Part shown: piece by piece, positions 49,541 through 61,810 of the stretch
Position numbering within the stretch: the stretch's first letter is position 1
Layout: every line of letters starts with the position of its first letter
From: Ilex aquifolium
Taxonomy: Eukaryota; Streptophyta; Magnoliopsida; Aquifoliales; Aquifoliaceae
DNA length: 64,000 nt
Assembly (NCBI GenBank): GCA_951799425.1
Contig: OX637393.1
Location: 21,059,744 to 21,123,743 of the forward strand
Direction of reading: 5' to 3'
Made by a program: the position numbers and the translations under genes
The notes under the pieces: generated by a model
Databases searched by the model: none
Told to the model about the DNA's origin: nothing
What the model saw: the letters and a program-made list of their open reading frames with translations, nothing else

Positions 49541-50482
49541 GTTTGTGTAGTTCATGTTCAAAGTTTATTCACATACGGTAGCTAAGAGATTAGGCAGGGT
49601 AGATTTATATATACTGCTTTCATCTTCTTTATTTTGTTAATTGTTAATTGCATAGAGTATTTAAACATCGAGTATTTTTGGTTGTAACGGTGAATATTTT
49701 ATGGAATTCATATGTTATAGAATTCATTTGCGTGGTTGCGTTAGTTGGTAAATGGTTGTGCTCCATATGAGCTTGTCTAACCTAAGTTGAGAGTTTAAAA
49801 TTGAAGTGAATATGCCTTTTGGAACCCGTATCACAATTCCAAGTTTTGAGTTTTGAAGCAATCCCAGTAATTCCTTGCATCTCATCTTTTTATCCCATTT
49901 CTATAACATCTCATCAACTTTTTCTTCCATTGTAGGATTCTTTGATAAAGATTTCAATTGTGGATGCATCTAAATTATAACATCAGTTGTTGTCTCGAAC
50001 TTAGGTTAAGGAAGACAGTAACATCAAGAAGCATGGTAATTTGTCATATGTATTCTTCTACACTAAAAAGCAAGTGATTATCTATTTTTTCTGTACGAGT
50101 TAAAAAAAAAAGGGCCAAACAGTGTATAAGGTACTTAGGTGTTTAAAAGTAGTGTGTAAACTGTTGAGATGAACTTTCTCTTTTTACGCTACCTAAGATC
50201 TGCTTATACCTTTGGTGGTAGATGTGAATTTGTTTGAAACCATTTTATTTTTGTTCTTAGCGTTTGTGTAGTTTATGTTCAAAGTTTATTCACATACAGT
50301 AGCTAAGAGATTAGTTTAGGTAGATTTATATACACTGTTTTCATTTTCTTTATTTTGTTAATTGTTAATTGCATAGAGCATTTAAACATCGAGTATTCTT
50401 GGGTGTAACAGTGAATATTTTATGGAATTCATATGTTATAGAATTCGTTTACGTAGTTGCATTAGTTGGTAAATAGTTGTCT
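49541..50482. repeat. ~220-bp direct repeats, ~715 bp apart
   Basis: 49541-49762 and 50256-50480 share GTTCAAAGTTTATTCACATA through TTGCATTAGTTGGTAAAT with about 90% identity by eye. The orientation is direct. They could be short LTRs or a plain duplication; no primer site is visible between them. Confidence 0.75.
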
Positions 50483-51439
50483 TAGGCAGAATTATGTAAT
50501 AGTGAGACCTTTGGTGGCCTTTCTGGGTATGAAAGTAAATTGTTTTACAGGTTGAAATTTTCTAGGGGCCCATTTTTGGTGGAAACTTTGGCCAGATTTT
50601 TTTATATATAATTGAGGGTTAACTTTTTGTGTAATGAATTTCTAATTTTTGCAAATTGTTACTTTGTTTTTGGTTACTCAGCGTCTTTAGGCACAAGCAC
50701 AAGATCAATTGAACCAATCATATTGATTTGTTTTAGTTTTGCGTAGATTTGGGACTTTTGTTGTAGCAATTTTTATATGGGAGTTGATATGTATGTTAAT
50801 AAAATGTGTGCGTTTGGAATTACGAGTTGGATTTGATATATGTAAATTTATATGGATAAAGTTGAACTTTATTCTATTATTAATATTATTATATTGTTGC
50901 GATAATTGATAAATGGTTTTGTTACAGTAGAGGTATGACATTGAATCCGATAAATGAATTGGGACGTGTTGTGTTTAAATTCATGCGTTTCTTTATAATA
51001 AGCAGATCTTACTTATTAGTCATTCGATAAATTATGTATACATATTTATATTTTTTTGTGTTATGTTTTTATTTAAAGTAAACTCTGTCAAATTTTTTTA
51101 ATATTGATTGTGGGTGACGTTAACCAAAAAAATGAAAAAATAAATTACTACTTGGAATATTTGTATGCTACTGAAAATATTTGTATTACATGATTAATGC
51201 TCGATTTTGTGTTGCACAATGTCTTCAAGTATGAGTTCTGTTCATTTTTTTTAAAAAAAAAAGTAGTTATTGCGATTTGATATAGTGGCTCGATTTTTAT
51301 ATTGCACTGTGACTTTAGGCACGGGTTATTACTGGTGTACATTATATCATAAAGCATATAATTACATTCCACAATCTCCCCAAAGTATGTTATATCATCT
51401 TCATTCAAATAACACACTTAATCACCTATAAGGCACAAA

Positions 51440-52735
51440 TATTATGTTTTTGTGTTTTTGTGGGAAAAACGTTTTTGAAACTTTGAGGATTTGTTTTGAA
51501 AACGTGTTTTAAAATGAGTCATGGTATGGAAGTTTTTTAAATACTCCCCATGGTACTTCGGAAGTTGAAAAAGAGCATTTGTTTAGAAGGATAACCAGAC
51601 TCTCTAGCACTAAGGGGAAGTTGACAAATAGATTGGACATGAAAAGAGCAAACCAATGCTTAGCGCTCGCTACAGCCCTCTACTGCTCTCCTAGCGCTAT
51701 CAGAAAGTTAGAAAATGGACTGTAAATGAAAAGAGAAAACCAGTGCTCAGTGCTCGAGCGTTGCCCTGTTCATGGGTAGCAGAATTCTATTCTAGTGGGA
51801 AGTGCTCGAGCGCTACGTCATGGTCAGGATTTTTTGCTTGTCAATTACTTTTTTCTATTTCTATGAATAGAGGATATGTTCTTTGACTTCTTAAGAATTA
51901 AGAGAGATACAGGAGAGGTCCTAGGGTTTAAGAAAGGCTAAAAAGACTTGAGAAAACTTACTCTTGCTCCAATCAAACCCTAATCCCTACATGATCTACC
52001 TATAGTTCTTGAGAGAATTCATGCTAGAACATTCAATGATCTTGTAGAATGCCAAAACCCACTAGACAAAGGATCCAAGGAGGCTACAAAAGATCAAAGA
52101 AGGATTCTAAAGGAGAAGGGAGGATTCCAAAAGGGTGAATTGTAGAGTTCGATTCATTACACCTATTGAAGCTAGTAATCAAGAACTAGCAATGGATTTC
52201 CGAATTGAAGATTCAACGGAAAGAGTGTTTAACCATGATATTGGTTGTTGTGTAAGTCTTTAAACTTGCAATTGAACTTTGAGGCTAGTGGATTAGATTG
52301 GATGAACTTTAGTCCATGGCTTTTTCCAAGATGGTATCCCCGTAAAAATTACTTGCGTTGTGTGTTGTGTTGTGCTTGTTTTTATATACCTGGAATTTTT
52401 ACTTTCCTCCAAGTGTTTGATAAATTACTTTAGTGAATCCAACTTGTGGTGTTGGCCGTTTTAATACCTTAAATCAATTTGGTTAAATTGGTGGAAGGAT
52501 TGGAGTGATAAGGTTGGTTGAATGTGTTTGATTGACATTGAATTAATTGGGAATTTTGCACGCATTCACTAATTAGTTTTTGGGTTGAAGTCATTGATGG
52601 GTTAATTAATTGATTGTAACTGAATGATACAAGTTTTATGTAGGCAAAATTTCCACATAAAAGTGCATAACACCTATTCAACCCCCCCCCCCCCCCCCCC
52701 CCTTCTTTCTCCTCTATGTCAACTTCGTTTGTTCC
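51440..52735 (+). repeat. SIRE/Maximus-like copia LTR (solo or fragment)
   Basis: Contains the run of features usual in plant SIRE LTRs: a TTGAGGCTAGTGGATTAG phrase, a CCCCGTAAAAATTACTTG phrase, and near the 3' end CACCTATTCAACCCCCCC. No TGGTATCAGAGC primer site follows. Both ends are approximate. The 3' end is about 75 bp from the donor site of the PECT1-like exon at 52813-52884. Confidence 0.55.
51690..51818 (+). repeat. GCTCGAGCGC palindrome sites
   Basis: GTGCTCGAGCGTTG near 51758 and GTGCTCGAGCGCTAC near 51803, plus half sites TAGCGCTCGCTA near 51681. A TATA-like CTATGAATAG follows near 51862. Confidence 0.65.
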
Positions 52736-52812
52736 AACGTATCGAGGTCGATCTCTAATTCGCACTACCAATATAGGCTCACCAAAAGTCAAGTTGAGAC
52801 TTTTGAACATAC

Positions 52813-52884
52813 CTCCACATGCCCAGCATGAAAAAGATCAAATGCTCCATCAATGTACACCACACGAGCATTTGGTCCTGGCCC
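52813..52884 (-). CDS. PECT1: PECT1-like exon with HxGH motif
   Basis: 72 bp, 24 codons in phase 0, from a TTTCAG acceptor to a GTATGT donor. Encodes GPGPNARVVYIDGAFDLFH then AGHVE: the nucleotide-binding strand plus the HxGH signature (HAGH) of cytidylyltransferases, second domain. Confidence 0.95.
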
Positions 52885-54000
52885 CTGAAAGTTACATAAA
52901 ACTAAATAATTGTCTTTGTATTCGAAGAGCAAAGAAAAAGAAGAAATACATCCTCCTCTACTCCATCTATTATGCGCTTATGTTATAAATGCAGAGAACA
53001 TCACCTAAAATGGGAAGATGGCATATTACCCATCTAGATCATCAAACCATCAAGTTCATGAATGTACTAAATTAGATTGAACAAAATAAAGTGTTACACA
53101 TATCTTGATAAAAGTATATAGCAGCACTATCAAGCAATGAGAGTTCATGGATATAAAGGCAGGATTATAGCCATCTAAGTTTTCACTATTTCAAATTTTT
53201 GCTCCCAATTCACGAGGACTTTATTCCATGCATTATGCTTAGCCTTTGCCACTACCACCATAATTGCTATGATCACTATCTCCAAGTATATAAGTGAAGG
53301 TTTACTCATGTTCCTATACTATCAAATAAAAACTAACAAATTTTTGTCGGAAAAAAAGAAAAAAACAAAACACAGGACTTTAAGCTATGTATGCCCACCA
53401 CATCATGGAGAAAGTTAGCGGAAATATCATCATCATATTATGTAGAATGCTACTGGAATTTAGGGAATGATTCCAGAGACTCTAATTGTACTTAGGAACT
53501 AGAACTATATGCAAAGAATTGCTTAGGTACAAATTTGACAAAATAAGGTAGACCATCGTTTAAACCAAAAACCCACAGAATTTTGACAAAATATCCTCTA
53601 TGTTCACTCATTTGGATTAGTATGAAGGCCATTCTAGAATTTGGAATATACCCTTCATATGAATATATCAATGATCACCATTTGCATGATTTGAGGACAA
53701 TGTCTTGCATATATCTTTGAATATTGGGCCATCACTCCAGTAGACACCCTTGGCAGCCTGCTAATAAGTTTTATGACGCATTTAATCACCAACTTCAAAG
53801 GCATTTGTTGCTGAAAATATCAATGACCTTTGCTATAGATGTCCATAAATTTTCTTGAATTCCATATTGTTTTAGCACAACCACATCACACTAAAAAAGA
53901 CATATCTCTAGCCTCTCCATTCAGCACTATATTACACATTAAAATTTTCAAGAAAACAAGTATTATCATCAGCCTGTTCTTAGAACTGCATGCAGCAGAA

Positions 54001-54588
54001 AAGTTTCTCATTCATAAATGAAATGAGGATACATATCTCCATTTGTTTGCTGGACACAACAAAGATTTACCACCTGACTTCCAATATAAAATCCCTTCAA
54101 TAAATATTTGACAAATCAATCGTTTGACAAGTCCTAAGTTTTTTAAGTTATACAGAGATTCTACACAAATATATAAGCTACAATCCTTTTTTAAAATTTT
54201 ATTTATGAACAAATGGTTAGCATATGAAAAACATATTGCATTTGTACTTGGAGCCTAGGCTTTAATGAGAACCTCATCACTGATAAAATCTAAGTTTCTC
54301 ATTCACAAATGAAATGAGGATACATATCTCCATTTATTTGCTGGACACAACAAAGATTTACCACCTGAGTACCAATATAAAATCCCTTCAATAAAAATTT
54401 GACAAATCAATTGTTTGACAAATCCTAAGTTTTTTAAGTTATACAGAGATTCTACACAAATATATAAGTTACAATCCTTTTTTAAAATTTTATTTATGAA
54501 CAGATGGTTAGCATATAAAAAACATATTGCATTTGCACTTGAAGCCTAAGCTTTAATGAGAACCTAATATCACTGATAAGCTAAGCCT
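54001..54588. repeat. 291-bp tandem duplication in intron
   Basis: Unit 54001-54291 and unit 54292-54588 begin AAGTTTCTCATTCA and agree at most positions (more than 90% by eye). Confidence 0.88.
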
Positions 54589-54833
54589 CAAGATCACATC
54601 CATTTCTTGAACTTCAAACTGTTAATCCTTACATATCCGTTAAAATTTTTCTAGTTTTATGTATTAGACTATCATTAATTTGACTTAATTGGTTTTTCAC
54701 GTCAAATCAATAAAACTTTTATGCCTAATTCAGAGACACAATTTAATAAACTGGTTGCAGAGTAATCATACTTGACTAAAAAGGTAGCGCGCTACACCAG
54801 ATTCTCGCTACTACAAGGTCTAGCGAGGGCCAG

Positions 54834-55193
54834 ATGTACACCAAGGATCAAAATATCGTTTCAGTGTATTGTTTTGGTCACCTAGGAAACAAAAATGTTT
54901 CGACGTGTTTCGCAAACGTTTCGACCCGTTTCAGAAACATAATGAAAAAAAATAAAAAATTTAAGAATTATTTTTCTAAAACATTGATGGAAATATATCA
55001 AAGTATCTTGAAATATCTTGAAACATTCCAAAACAATTGTGCAAATGCATTAAAATATTATAATACATTTAAAAACATTATGGAATATCTCGAAATATCA
55101 GAATTTCGATTCCATCACTGTTTCATTTCGATTTCCTTAGAAAGGGAAACGTTTTGACCGTTTCGAAATGATATTTTGATCCTTGATGTATAC
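54834..55193. mobile_element. 344-bp MITE (CAAGGATC family), 8-bp TSD
   Basis: Element 54842-55185 with ends CAAGGATCAAAATATCGTTT and, reversed, CAAGGATCAAAATATCATTT. Flanks ATGTACAC and ATGTATAC match at seven of eight bases. GTTTCGACC-type motifs repeat inside. Lies in the 2.4-kb intron, about 130 bp after the exon at 55322-55470. Confidence 0.88.
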
Positions 55194-55321
55194 AACTTTA
55201 CCCCTTGTGAGGAGATGCTATTTCCTAACTTGAACCCATAATGCTCATATCACAATAAAGCAATCTTAATGTCGTGCCGAGCCCGCGTATAACGATATTT
55301 GAGGCATACATTTACATTTAC

Positions 55322-55470
55322 CTTGGCATTTGAGAACTGCACAATTCGTCTAGAAGTAGGTAGAAAATGAGATATATGGCCACTCTTGGTCTGACTTCTC
55401 TCATCCTGAATTCTGCTCATGTTGCAATCCTCAGAGACTTTTGCATCTTTTACAGAAGCAAGTATCCTCC
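55322..55470 (-). CDS. PECT1: PECT1-like exon (linker, SHFLPTSRRIVQFSN)
   Basis: 149 bp, starting with two bases of a split Gly codon after a GTGTTAG acceptor and ending at a GTAAAT donor. Encodes RILASVKDAKVSED, a variable linker, and HISHFLPTSRRIVQFSNAK, the conserved start of the second domain. The first exon of the gene visible here; exons for the N-terminal domain are not in the window. Confidence 0.94.
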
Positions 55471-55670
55471 CTAACACAAAGATAACATATACACAATAAA
55501 TGACAAGAAAACATAAGTACATTTTCCAGAAGTGGTGCTAAAAGAAGTGATATCTACAACATTTTTTGTTCTTTTCATTTTGTTGGAAGCATATAATGCA
55601 TAAGATAGTGAGCTATATAGCAATTAACATAGAAGCTCAGCTCCTGTAATCTTGAGCTTATACCTAAAGG

Positions 55671-55824
55671 GCTTGTTTGGATAATGGGTTAATGGGGTTA
55701 ACACAATAAGGATTGGATAAAATACTAGTGGGTCCCATATATCCCATATTTGGGAAGCCTAAATTGAGGCCGGATATCCGACTCGGGTTATCCTTAACTC
55801 GGCAGCTACAGTGTTTTTTATTCT
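55671..55824. repeat. partial MITE end (GGGCTTGTTTGGATAA)
   Basis: GGGCTTGTTTGGATAATGGG resembles termini of PIF/Harbinger- or hAT-type MITEs. The copia element begins at 55825, and its other half would be beyond the window. Weak. Confidence 0.35.
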
Positions 55825-56030
55825 TGTTAGAATTTGAGAGAAGCTTAATACAATACGAGAAAGGCAAAGAGAGGTTTTGACTTAACCTACCTCTCATTAT
55901 TAATATTATATTTATAGTTACTGAACAACTAAACAAAAGACGAGTATACCCTTTGTGTGGTATACATATTATAATAAACATAAACCCTAATTAATGTAAC
56001 CCTAAATATATTATAGTAGCTTTCTCAACA
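55825..56030 (-). repeat. copia K 3' LTR
   Basis: 206 bp from TGTTGAGAAAGC (56030) to TTCTAACA (55825) on the minus strand, directly after the polypurine tract. Only one copy is visible, so the right border of K cannot be tested. Confidence 0.75.
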
Positions 56031-56039
56031 CTCCCCCTC

Positions 56040-58074
56040 AAGCTGGACTATAGATATCATATAATCCAAGCTTGGAATAAATATCCACAAGACGGGTACG
56101 ACTCAATGCTTTGGTGAACATGTCTGCAAGTTGATCCTCAGATCTCACAACGGAGTTGAAATGTCTTCACTTAGTATCTTGTCTCGAATAAAATGACAGT
56201 CAACTTCAATATGTTTGGTCTTCTTATGAAACACTGGATTGACAGTAATATGAATGGCTGCCTGATTATCACAGAATAGTTGTAAAGGTAGCTGGACTGG
56301 GAAACCAATTTCCCGAATAAAGTGTAATAACCATGTCAACTAATTGTATGTGTCATTGGTCTATACTCAGCCTCAGCACTGGATCGTGCAACCACTGTTT
56401 GTTTGTTACTTTTCCATGAAACATTTACCTCCCAAGAAGGTGCAATAACCAGTAGTTGATCGCCGATCAGAGGGAGAACCAGCCCAATTAACATCCAAAA
56501 AACCTTCCACTCGAAGATGTCCATTAACTCAATATAACAATCCAAGACCAAGAGCACTTTTGAGATATCGAAGACTACGAATGACTGCATCCCAATGTGG
56601 AACTCTAGGACATCCTATAAACTGACTTACCGTACTGACTGCATATGCAATATCTAGTCGGATAATAGTAAGATAATTAAGCTTTCCAACCAACCTGCGA
56701 TACCGACCTGGGTTATCAAATAGAGTGCCATCATCCATCAGCAACTTCTGATTTGAATCCATAGGAGCATCAACCGGTCTACTACCAATAACCCTGCCTC
56801 TTCTAACATGTCAAATACATATTTCCTTTGGGATAGACAGATACCCTTCTTGGATCTGACAACTTCAATATCCAAGAAGTATCTAAGTTTTCCCAAAACC
56901 TTCGTATGAAATTTGTCTTGCAAAAATACTTTTAACCGAGTCATACCCTAAGAATCATTACCAGTGCTTACAATATCATCAACATAAATCACCAATAGAG
57001 TGTACCCTGCAACTGTCTGTCTATGGAAAACAGAATGATATGTTTGACATCGAATAAGCCCAAACTCTAATAATGCATCTGAAAATTTACCAAACCATAC
57101 TCTTGATGATTGCTTCAAATCATACAAAGATTTCTTCAGTCAACATACACTCCTACTCCCTGAGCAATAAACCCAGGTGATTACTCCATGTAAACTTCCT
57201 CAGCCAATTCACCATACAAGAATGCATTCTTGACATCTAACTGAAATAGGGGTCAATCAAGGTTAGCTGCCAAAGAAATCAAAACACGTGTAGAGGAAAT
57301 CTTGGCAACGGGAGAAAACATCTCCGCATAATCAACACCATATGTTTGAGTGAAACCCTTAGCAACAAGACGAGCTTTGAGACACTCAATAGAACCATCT
57401 GGATTAAACTTAACAGTGTACACCCATCGACAGCCAACCGTCCGTTTTCCAGGAGGTAAGGGAACAAGATCCCAAGTCCCATTCTGAAGTAAGGCACCCA
57501 TTTCAACTTTCACAGCTTTCCTCCAACCCGGATTAGACAAGGCACCCTGTAGAGTCTTAGGAATAGAGATAGTAGACAGATGTGTAGTAAAGCAGGAAAA
57601 GACAGGTGATAAGGCATCATAAGAAACAAAGTTACTAATGAGATGATGAGTAACACATGATCTAGTACCTTTCCTAAGAGCAATCGGTAAGGAGTCAATA
57701 TTACTTGAGGAACTTGGATCAGGAGACGGCAAGGAAGCTGGCAAGGGCACTCCAGCTGAGGACCGCACATGATGGGAATATACACGGAGCGGAGCAGGGG
57801 ATGGGGATACAATAGATAGTGGAGTAGGCAACCGTAAGGGGGGGAGGGGTAGACTGCCCAAAGTTAATATCCAAAGGCTGCTCAGGAGCCGAAAAATACG
57901 GAACCTCTTCATTAAATGTGACATCAACACTAGTGAAGTATCGACAAAGAGTAGAACTATAACATCGATACCCTTTTTGTGTACGAGAGTATCCAAGGAA
58001 GACACACTAGGTAGCACGAGAGTCAAGTTTATCAAAACTAGGCCCCAAGTTATGGACATAACAAACACACTCAA
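56040..58074 (-). pseudogene. copia K reverse transcriptase and RNase H
   Basis: From 58074: a Ser/Pro-rich linker, NPGWRKAVKVEMGALLQNGT, WVYTVKFNPDGSIE, LVAKGFTQTYGVDY and FSPVAK, then, across stops, QLDVKNAFLYGEL and the RT signature LLVIYVDDIV (YVDD codons at 56975-56986). Next LVGKLNYLTIIRLDIAYAVS, RRSTTGYCTFLGG and an RNase H end with LFCDNQAAIHI, KHIEVDCHFIRDK and DMFTKAL. At least ten stops or frame changes break it. Confidence 0.9.
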
Positions 58075-58079
58075 AAACT

Positions 58080-58720
58080 TTAGGAGGTAAGGAGAATAAG
58101 GGGGTGAGGTACAAGGACGGAATATAGACTTTGCCCATTTAATACAGACGACGGCATGCGGTTAATAAGATGACAAGCTGTAAGAACAGCATCACTCCAA
58201 AAAACACAAGGTACATGCATATGAAATACGAGTAACTTCCAACATATGTCGATTCTTACGCTCAGTAACACCATTCTGCTGAGAGGTGTAGGCACAAGAG
58301 GTTTGACGAATAATACCTACCTTACGAAGAGAAGAGGATAAGGGATCAAACTCATATTCTCTAGCATTATCAGAACGGAGAATACGAATGCAACAACTAT
58401 ATTGTGTTTTTACTTCTTGTCGAAAGGTCTCAAATATAGAGCATAATTCAGAACGGGTTTTCATAAGAAATAACCAAGTCACACAAGGATAATCATCCAC
58501 AAATGACACAAAATAAGGATATTTATTATATGAAATATTCTTTATTGGGCCCCATACATTTGAATGACCCAAAACAAATGGACTCGATACACGATTATTA
58601 ACTCTTGATTGAAAGAAAACATGGTGATGCTTACTAAGTTGACAAGCCTCACAAGACAAAGACGACACATGACTAAGATTAGGGACTTGGCGCTTCAGAT
58701 TCTGGAGCGAAGGATGACCA
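58080..58720 (-). pseudogene. copia K integrase
   Basis: Starts with the GAG-pre-integrase zinc half CEACQLSKHHHVFF, then HSNVWGPIK, YFVSFVDDYPCVTWLFLM (first catalytic Asp), ILRSDNAREYE (second Asp) and TSQQNGVTERKNRHMLEV (catalytic Glu), followed in another frame by INRMPSSVLNG. One frame from 58668 to 58192, then a shift. Confidence 0.9.
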
Positions 58721-59130
58721 AGCTAACAATGCCACTGAATGGGAGATGATGAGGTCTGAAATGTCCGAGGGGATGTATCAAGGTCAAGATAATAGAGACC
58801 ACCAGCTGCATATCCCGTATCAATTTTTCTCTTTGTCTGGAGATCCTGAAACACGCAGTAGGAAGGGAAAAAGATTACCGAATAATTAAGAGAGTGAGTA
58901 ATCTTGCTAATGAAAAAGAAACTAAAGGGAAACTGGGGAACAAATAATACTGATGATAAAGACGTATCAATACTCAATTGAGTAATCCCCACACCTGAAA
59001 CTTTAGAGAAAGTGTCATTAGCAATGAGTAACACTGTGAGGAATTAACAGACTGATAAGTAGAAAAGACACCAGACGAACCGGTCATGTGGTCAGAGGGG
59101 CCAGAATCTATGATCTAGGGACTGCGAGTT
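58721..59130 (-). pseudogene. copia K protease region
   Basis: On the minus strand DSGPSDHMTG stands where active copia proteases have D-S/T-G-A. It continues as SLLIANDTFSKVSGVG and GYAAGGLYYLD, then leads into the integrase zinc motif with stops at about 59037 and 58721. Ala to Pro at the active-site triplet suggests loss of function. Confidence 0.75.
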
Positions 59131-59486
59131 GAGGATAATAAACAAGTGGAAGCAATACTTGACTGGGCAAACGTGGTAGTGGAGGAGGATGAAGCAACCT
59201 CCTGTTGGGACAGAAGCTGAGCATACTCCTCGCGGACAAGTGTAACAATCCCAGAGTCTGGTGGAGCTGAATGTGATTGGGAGGAAGTATCATCCTGATA
59301 AGAGGTCTGACTAACAACGCCCGAAGGCTTGCCATGTAAATCCCAACAATAATTAGCGGTGTGTCCTCCACGACCACAATGAGTGCACACATGTGAACCA
59401 GATCAACCACCACGACCACAAGTACAGCCTCGAGTACGACTTTCCCGTCCTCCACAACCACCACGATTACCACGACCACCTCGTGA
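59115..59486 (-). pseudogene. copia K Gag C-terminus with zinc knuckle
   Basis: Arg/Gly-rich GGRGNRGGCGGRESRTRG is followed by the CCHC knuckle CTHCGRGGHTANYC and WDLHGKP, usual for copia Gag. A stop near 59402 interrupts it. It continues the Gag at 61811-62533; the solo LTR F separates the two. Confidence 0.8.
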
Positions 59487-61142
59487 ACTGTAACGCCCCA
59501 AATACCACCCTGGACGGCATTACATTCTAAAACATTCACATCATGAGAGCACTAAATATCATCCATAAATAAATTAAACTTCATTCATCATCCATAAAAT
59601 ATTTACATCATTATCCAAAAGAATATGCTCAACCATGGCATTTACATCTCAAAAATTAATTAAAGTACCATAGCGGAATAGCAAAAGAAACTAGACCTTA
59701 CAGTGTCCAAAAGAATAACCTAGTCTAGTACAAAAGAAACTACATCTCCACATATCCACCTCGGGATCTAGGTTCCCCTCGAGTGGAGCCTCCCAATGCC
59801 CTGACTCGTCGATGCCGAGATCCTCCTCTAGCACCAAATCTGAAAAATGTAATTTGTAGGGATGAGCACAAAGCTCTGTAGCAAAATCTTCCCACACTCA
59901 AACAAGGTTTAGAAAAACATATAAAACGGTTGGTCTCATTTTCACAAATAGCATATATACCATTTTGAAGGAAAAGCAGGATATTTTAAATAGATCTCGA
60001 GTTTAAATGTTCGCAAGAATTTAAATGAACCGTAAAGTTCAGTCACAATTATCACCATAACCATTTCCGACAGGTCCTTGTGGAGTCTCATACCTCCACA
60101 AACACTTGTTGGAAACCATTCCGTAACAATAATAATAATCTCATGTTCTTATGTATATTGATTCATCCCCGTACCATGTATGTTGATTGCTTCTCATGAA
60201 TCTACCCAACGATTATACCTAGTCCACCAATCACCATCACATTCACAAGCAGTTTAGGAAAGGGCGTCTACCATCCCAATGGCAGTGACGAGTCCCTTCC
60301 CAGGAAAAGTATACTATCCCTTATTCGAACTCCAGTGAACGATAGTGGTTTCATTACCAAATGACAACCCACTACAAGTGCTAGGAAACCATCTCACCCC
60401 CACTGGGGTAGACTAACATCTAACACTCTACGGCATCTCTCGAAGGCAATCCAAGTCCCTCACAACAACCATACAATTGAGGAAACCAAAATACTCTCAA
60501 TTCATCAACATTTCAAGGAATTACCAAATTCCACAATTTCTAATATAATGTTTCATAATATGATGGAAGAAAATGAGCAAGAGATCATCATAAGTAACAT
60601 TTTGATGTACAATATCAAACACTAAAGTTTTGAAAGCAATACCAAGGGAAAATAGAGGGAAAAGTCAATTTCTCTTTAAAACCAAGGTTTGAAGATGAAA
60701 AGGAGAAATTTAATAGTTACCCAACCATCACAATGTTCAAAACATGGCATTTATTTCAACAGGAACAAGAATCATGTATTTAATAGCAAGTACATATGAT
60801 TTTAAACCAAAAGAATACATATAATGTAGCCCTAGCCTCAATGTAAGAACATAGAAAGAAATCCCCTACCTCAACCAAGTATCTCTAGCAACCCAAGCTT
60901 TAAAGACTCCCTTTTCCCCTTTCTCTTGCTCCCTTGCTACTTTCTCTTTTGGTTCTAAGAGGTTTGAGTGAGGGTGAAGTGAAATTTTAGAAGAGGGAAT
61001 GGATGGAGAAGTGAAATCTTGAAAACTAGGGCTTTGATCTTGTAAATCTCTCCCAATTTTTGTGTTTTTCTCTCCCTCTTTTGCTCTCTAAGGGTGCCTA
61101 GGGTTTGGATGGGTGAAATGAGGCTCAAATAGTCGGCCTTAA

Positions 61143-61152
61143 GTATTTATAG
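61143..61152 (-). promoter_or_regulatory. TATA box of LTR F
   Basis: CTATAAATAC on the minus strand, about 50 bp downstream of the family F palindrome array, followed by a CT-rich leader. Confidence 0.65.
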
Positions 61153-61203
61153 TGGAAGAAATGGAGAAAGACCCGAAGTCGGATCGGGCTGGTTTCTATC
61201 GGG

Positions 61204-61306
61204 CGTACCGGTACGCGTACCGGTACGGTTGAGCTTCTGGAGTCCAGCGTACCGGTACGATCTAGCTTCTGGAGTTCAGCGTACCGGTACGCATACCCGG
61301 TACGAT
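61204..61306 (-). repeat. family F palindrome array
   Basis: Perfect CGTACCGGTACG at 61204-61215, 61216-61227, 61248-61259 and 61280-61291, and one copy with a one-base insertion near 61294-61306. Spacers repeat AGCTTCTGGAGTCCAG and AGCTTCTGGAGTTCAG. Confidence 0.93.
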
Positions 61307-61810
61307 TTGACTTCCAGATTTTTGTTTCAACTTTCAATGCTGTTTTGACCCATTTAGAGGTCGAATTGAAAAATTTTCATGAGACATACTTTTGTAGCCC
61401 TAGATGTCTACTATCTACTGTAAAAATTTCAGATCAATTGGACTTAAGGATAAAAAGTTATGGCCAAAACACTAAGTAGTGTTCAATACCCATTTTTACC
61501 CAAATTCTCGCTAAAGTGTATTTTAACTCCGAGACACTTCCTAACTTCCAATACATCCATATTACCACTCCCAATGTTTTTCGACCTTCCGGATTCAATG
61601 GAATCATGACCTACAAACTTTTAGAAACTTGTCTAATCACCCTTTCCAAGTTTAAACATCTTCGACACGTAACTTCCCAATCAAATTGTCTCCATAGCAT
61701 TTATTCCTACGGTTTATTCTTATGTCACTACATATATCTACATCTTTACAAATATTATTTACTATATATATATCTCTATAAATATATAAAAGAAAATTCG
61801 GGGTGTTACA

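Noticed and set aside
59108..59539. 143-codon Val-rich frame on the minus strand
   Set aside because: It overlaps copia Gag in another frame and runs into the solo LTR; the repeats come from Arg/Gly codons of Gag.
61125..61337. Frame with VPVRVPVR peptide repeats
   Set aside because: A translation of the CGTACCGGTACG array in LTR F, with no independent coding evidence.
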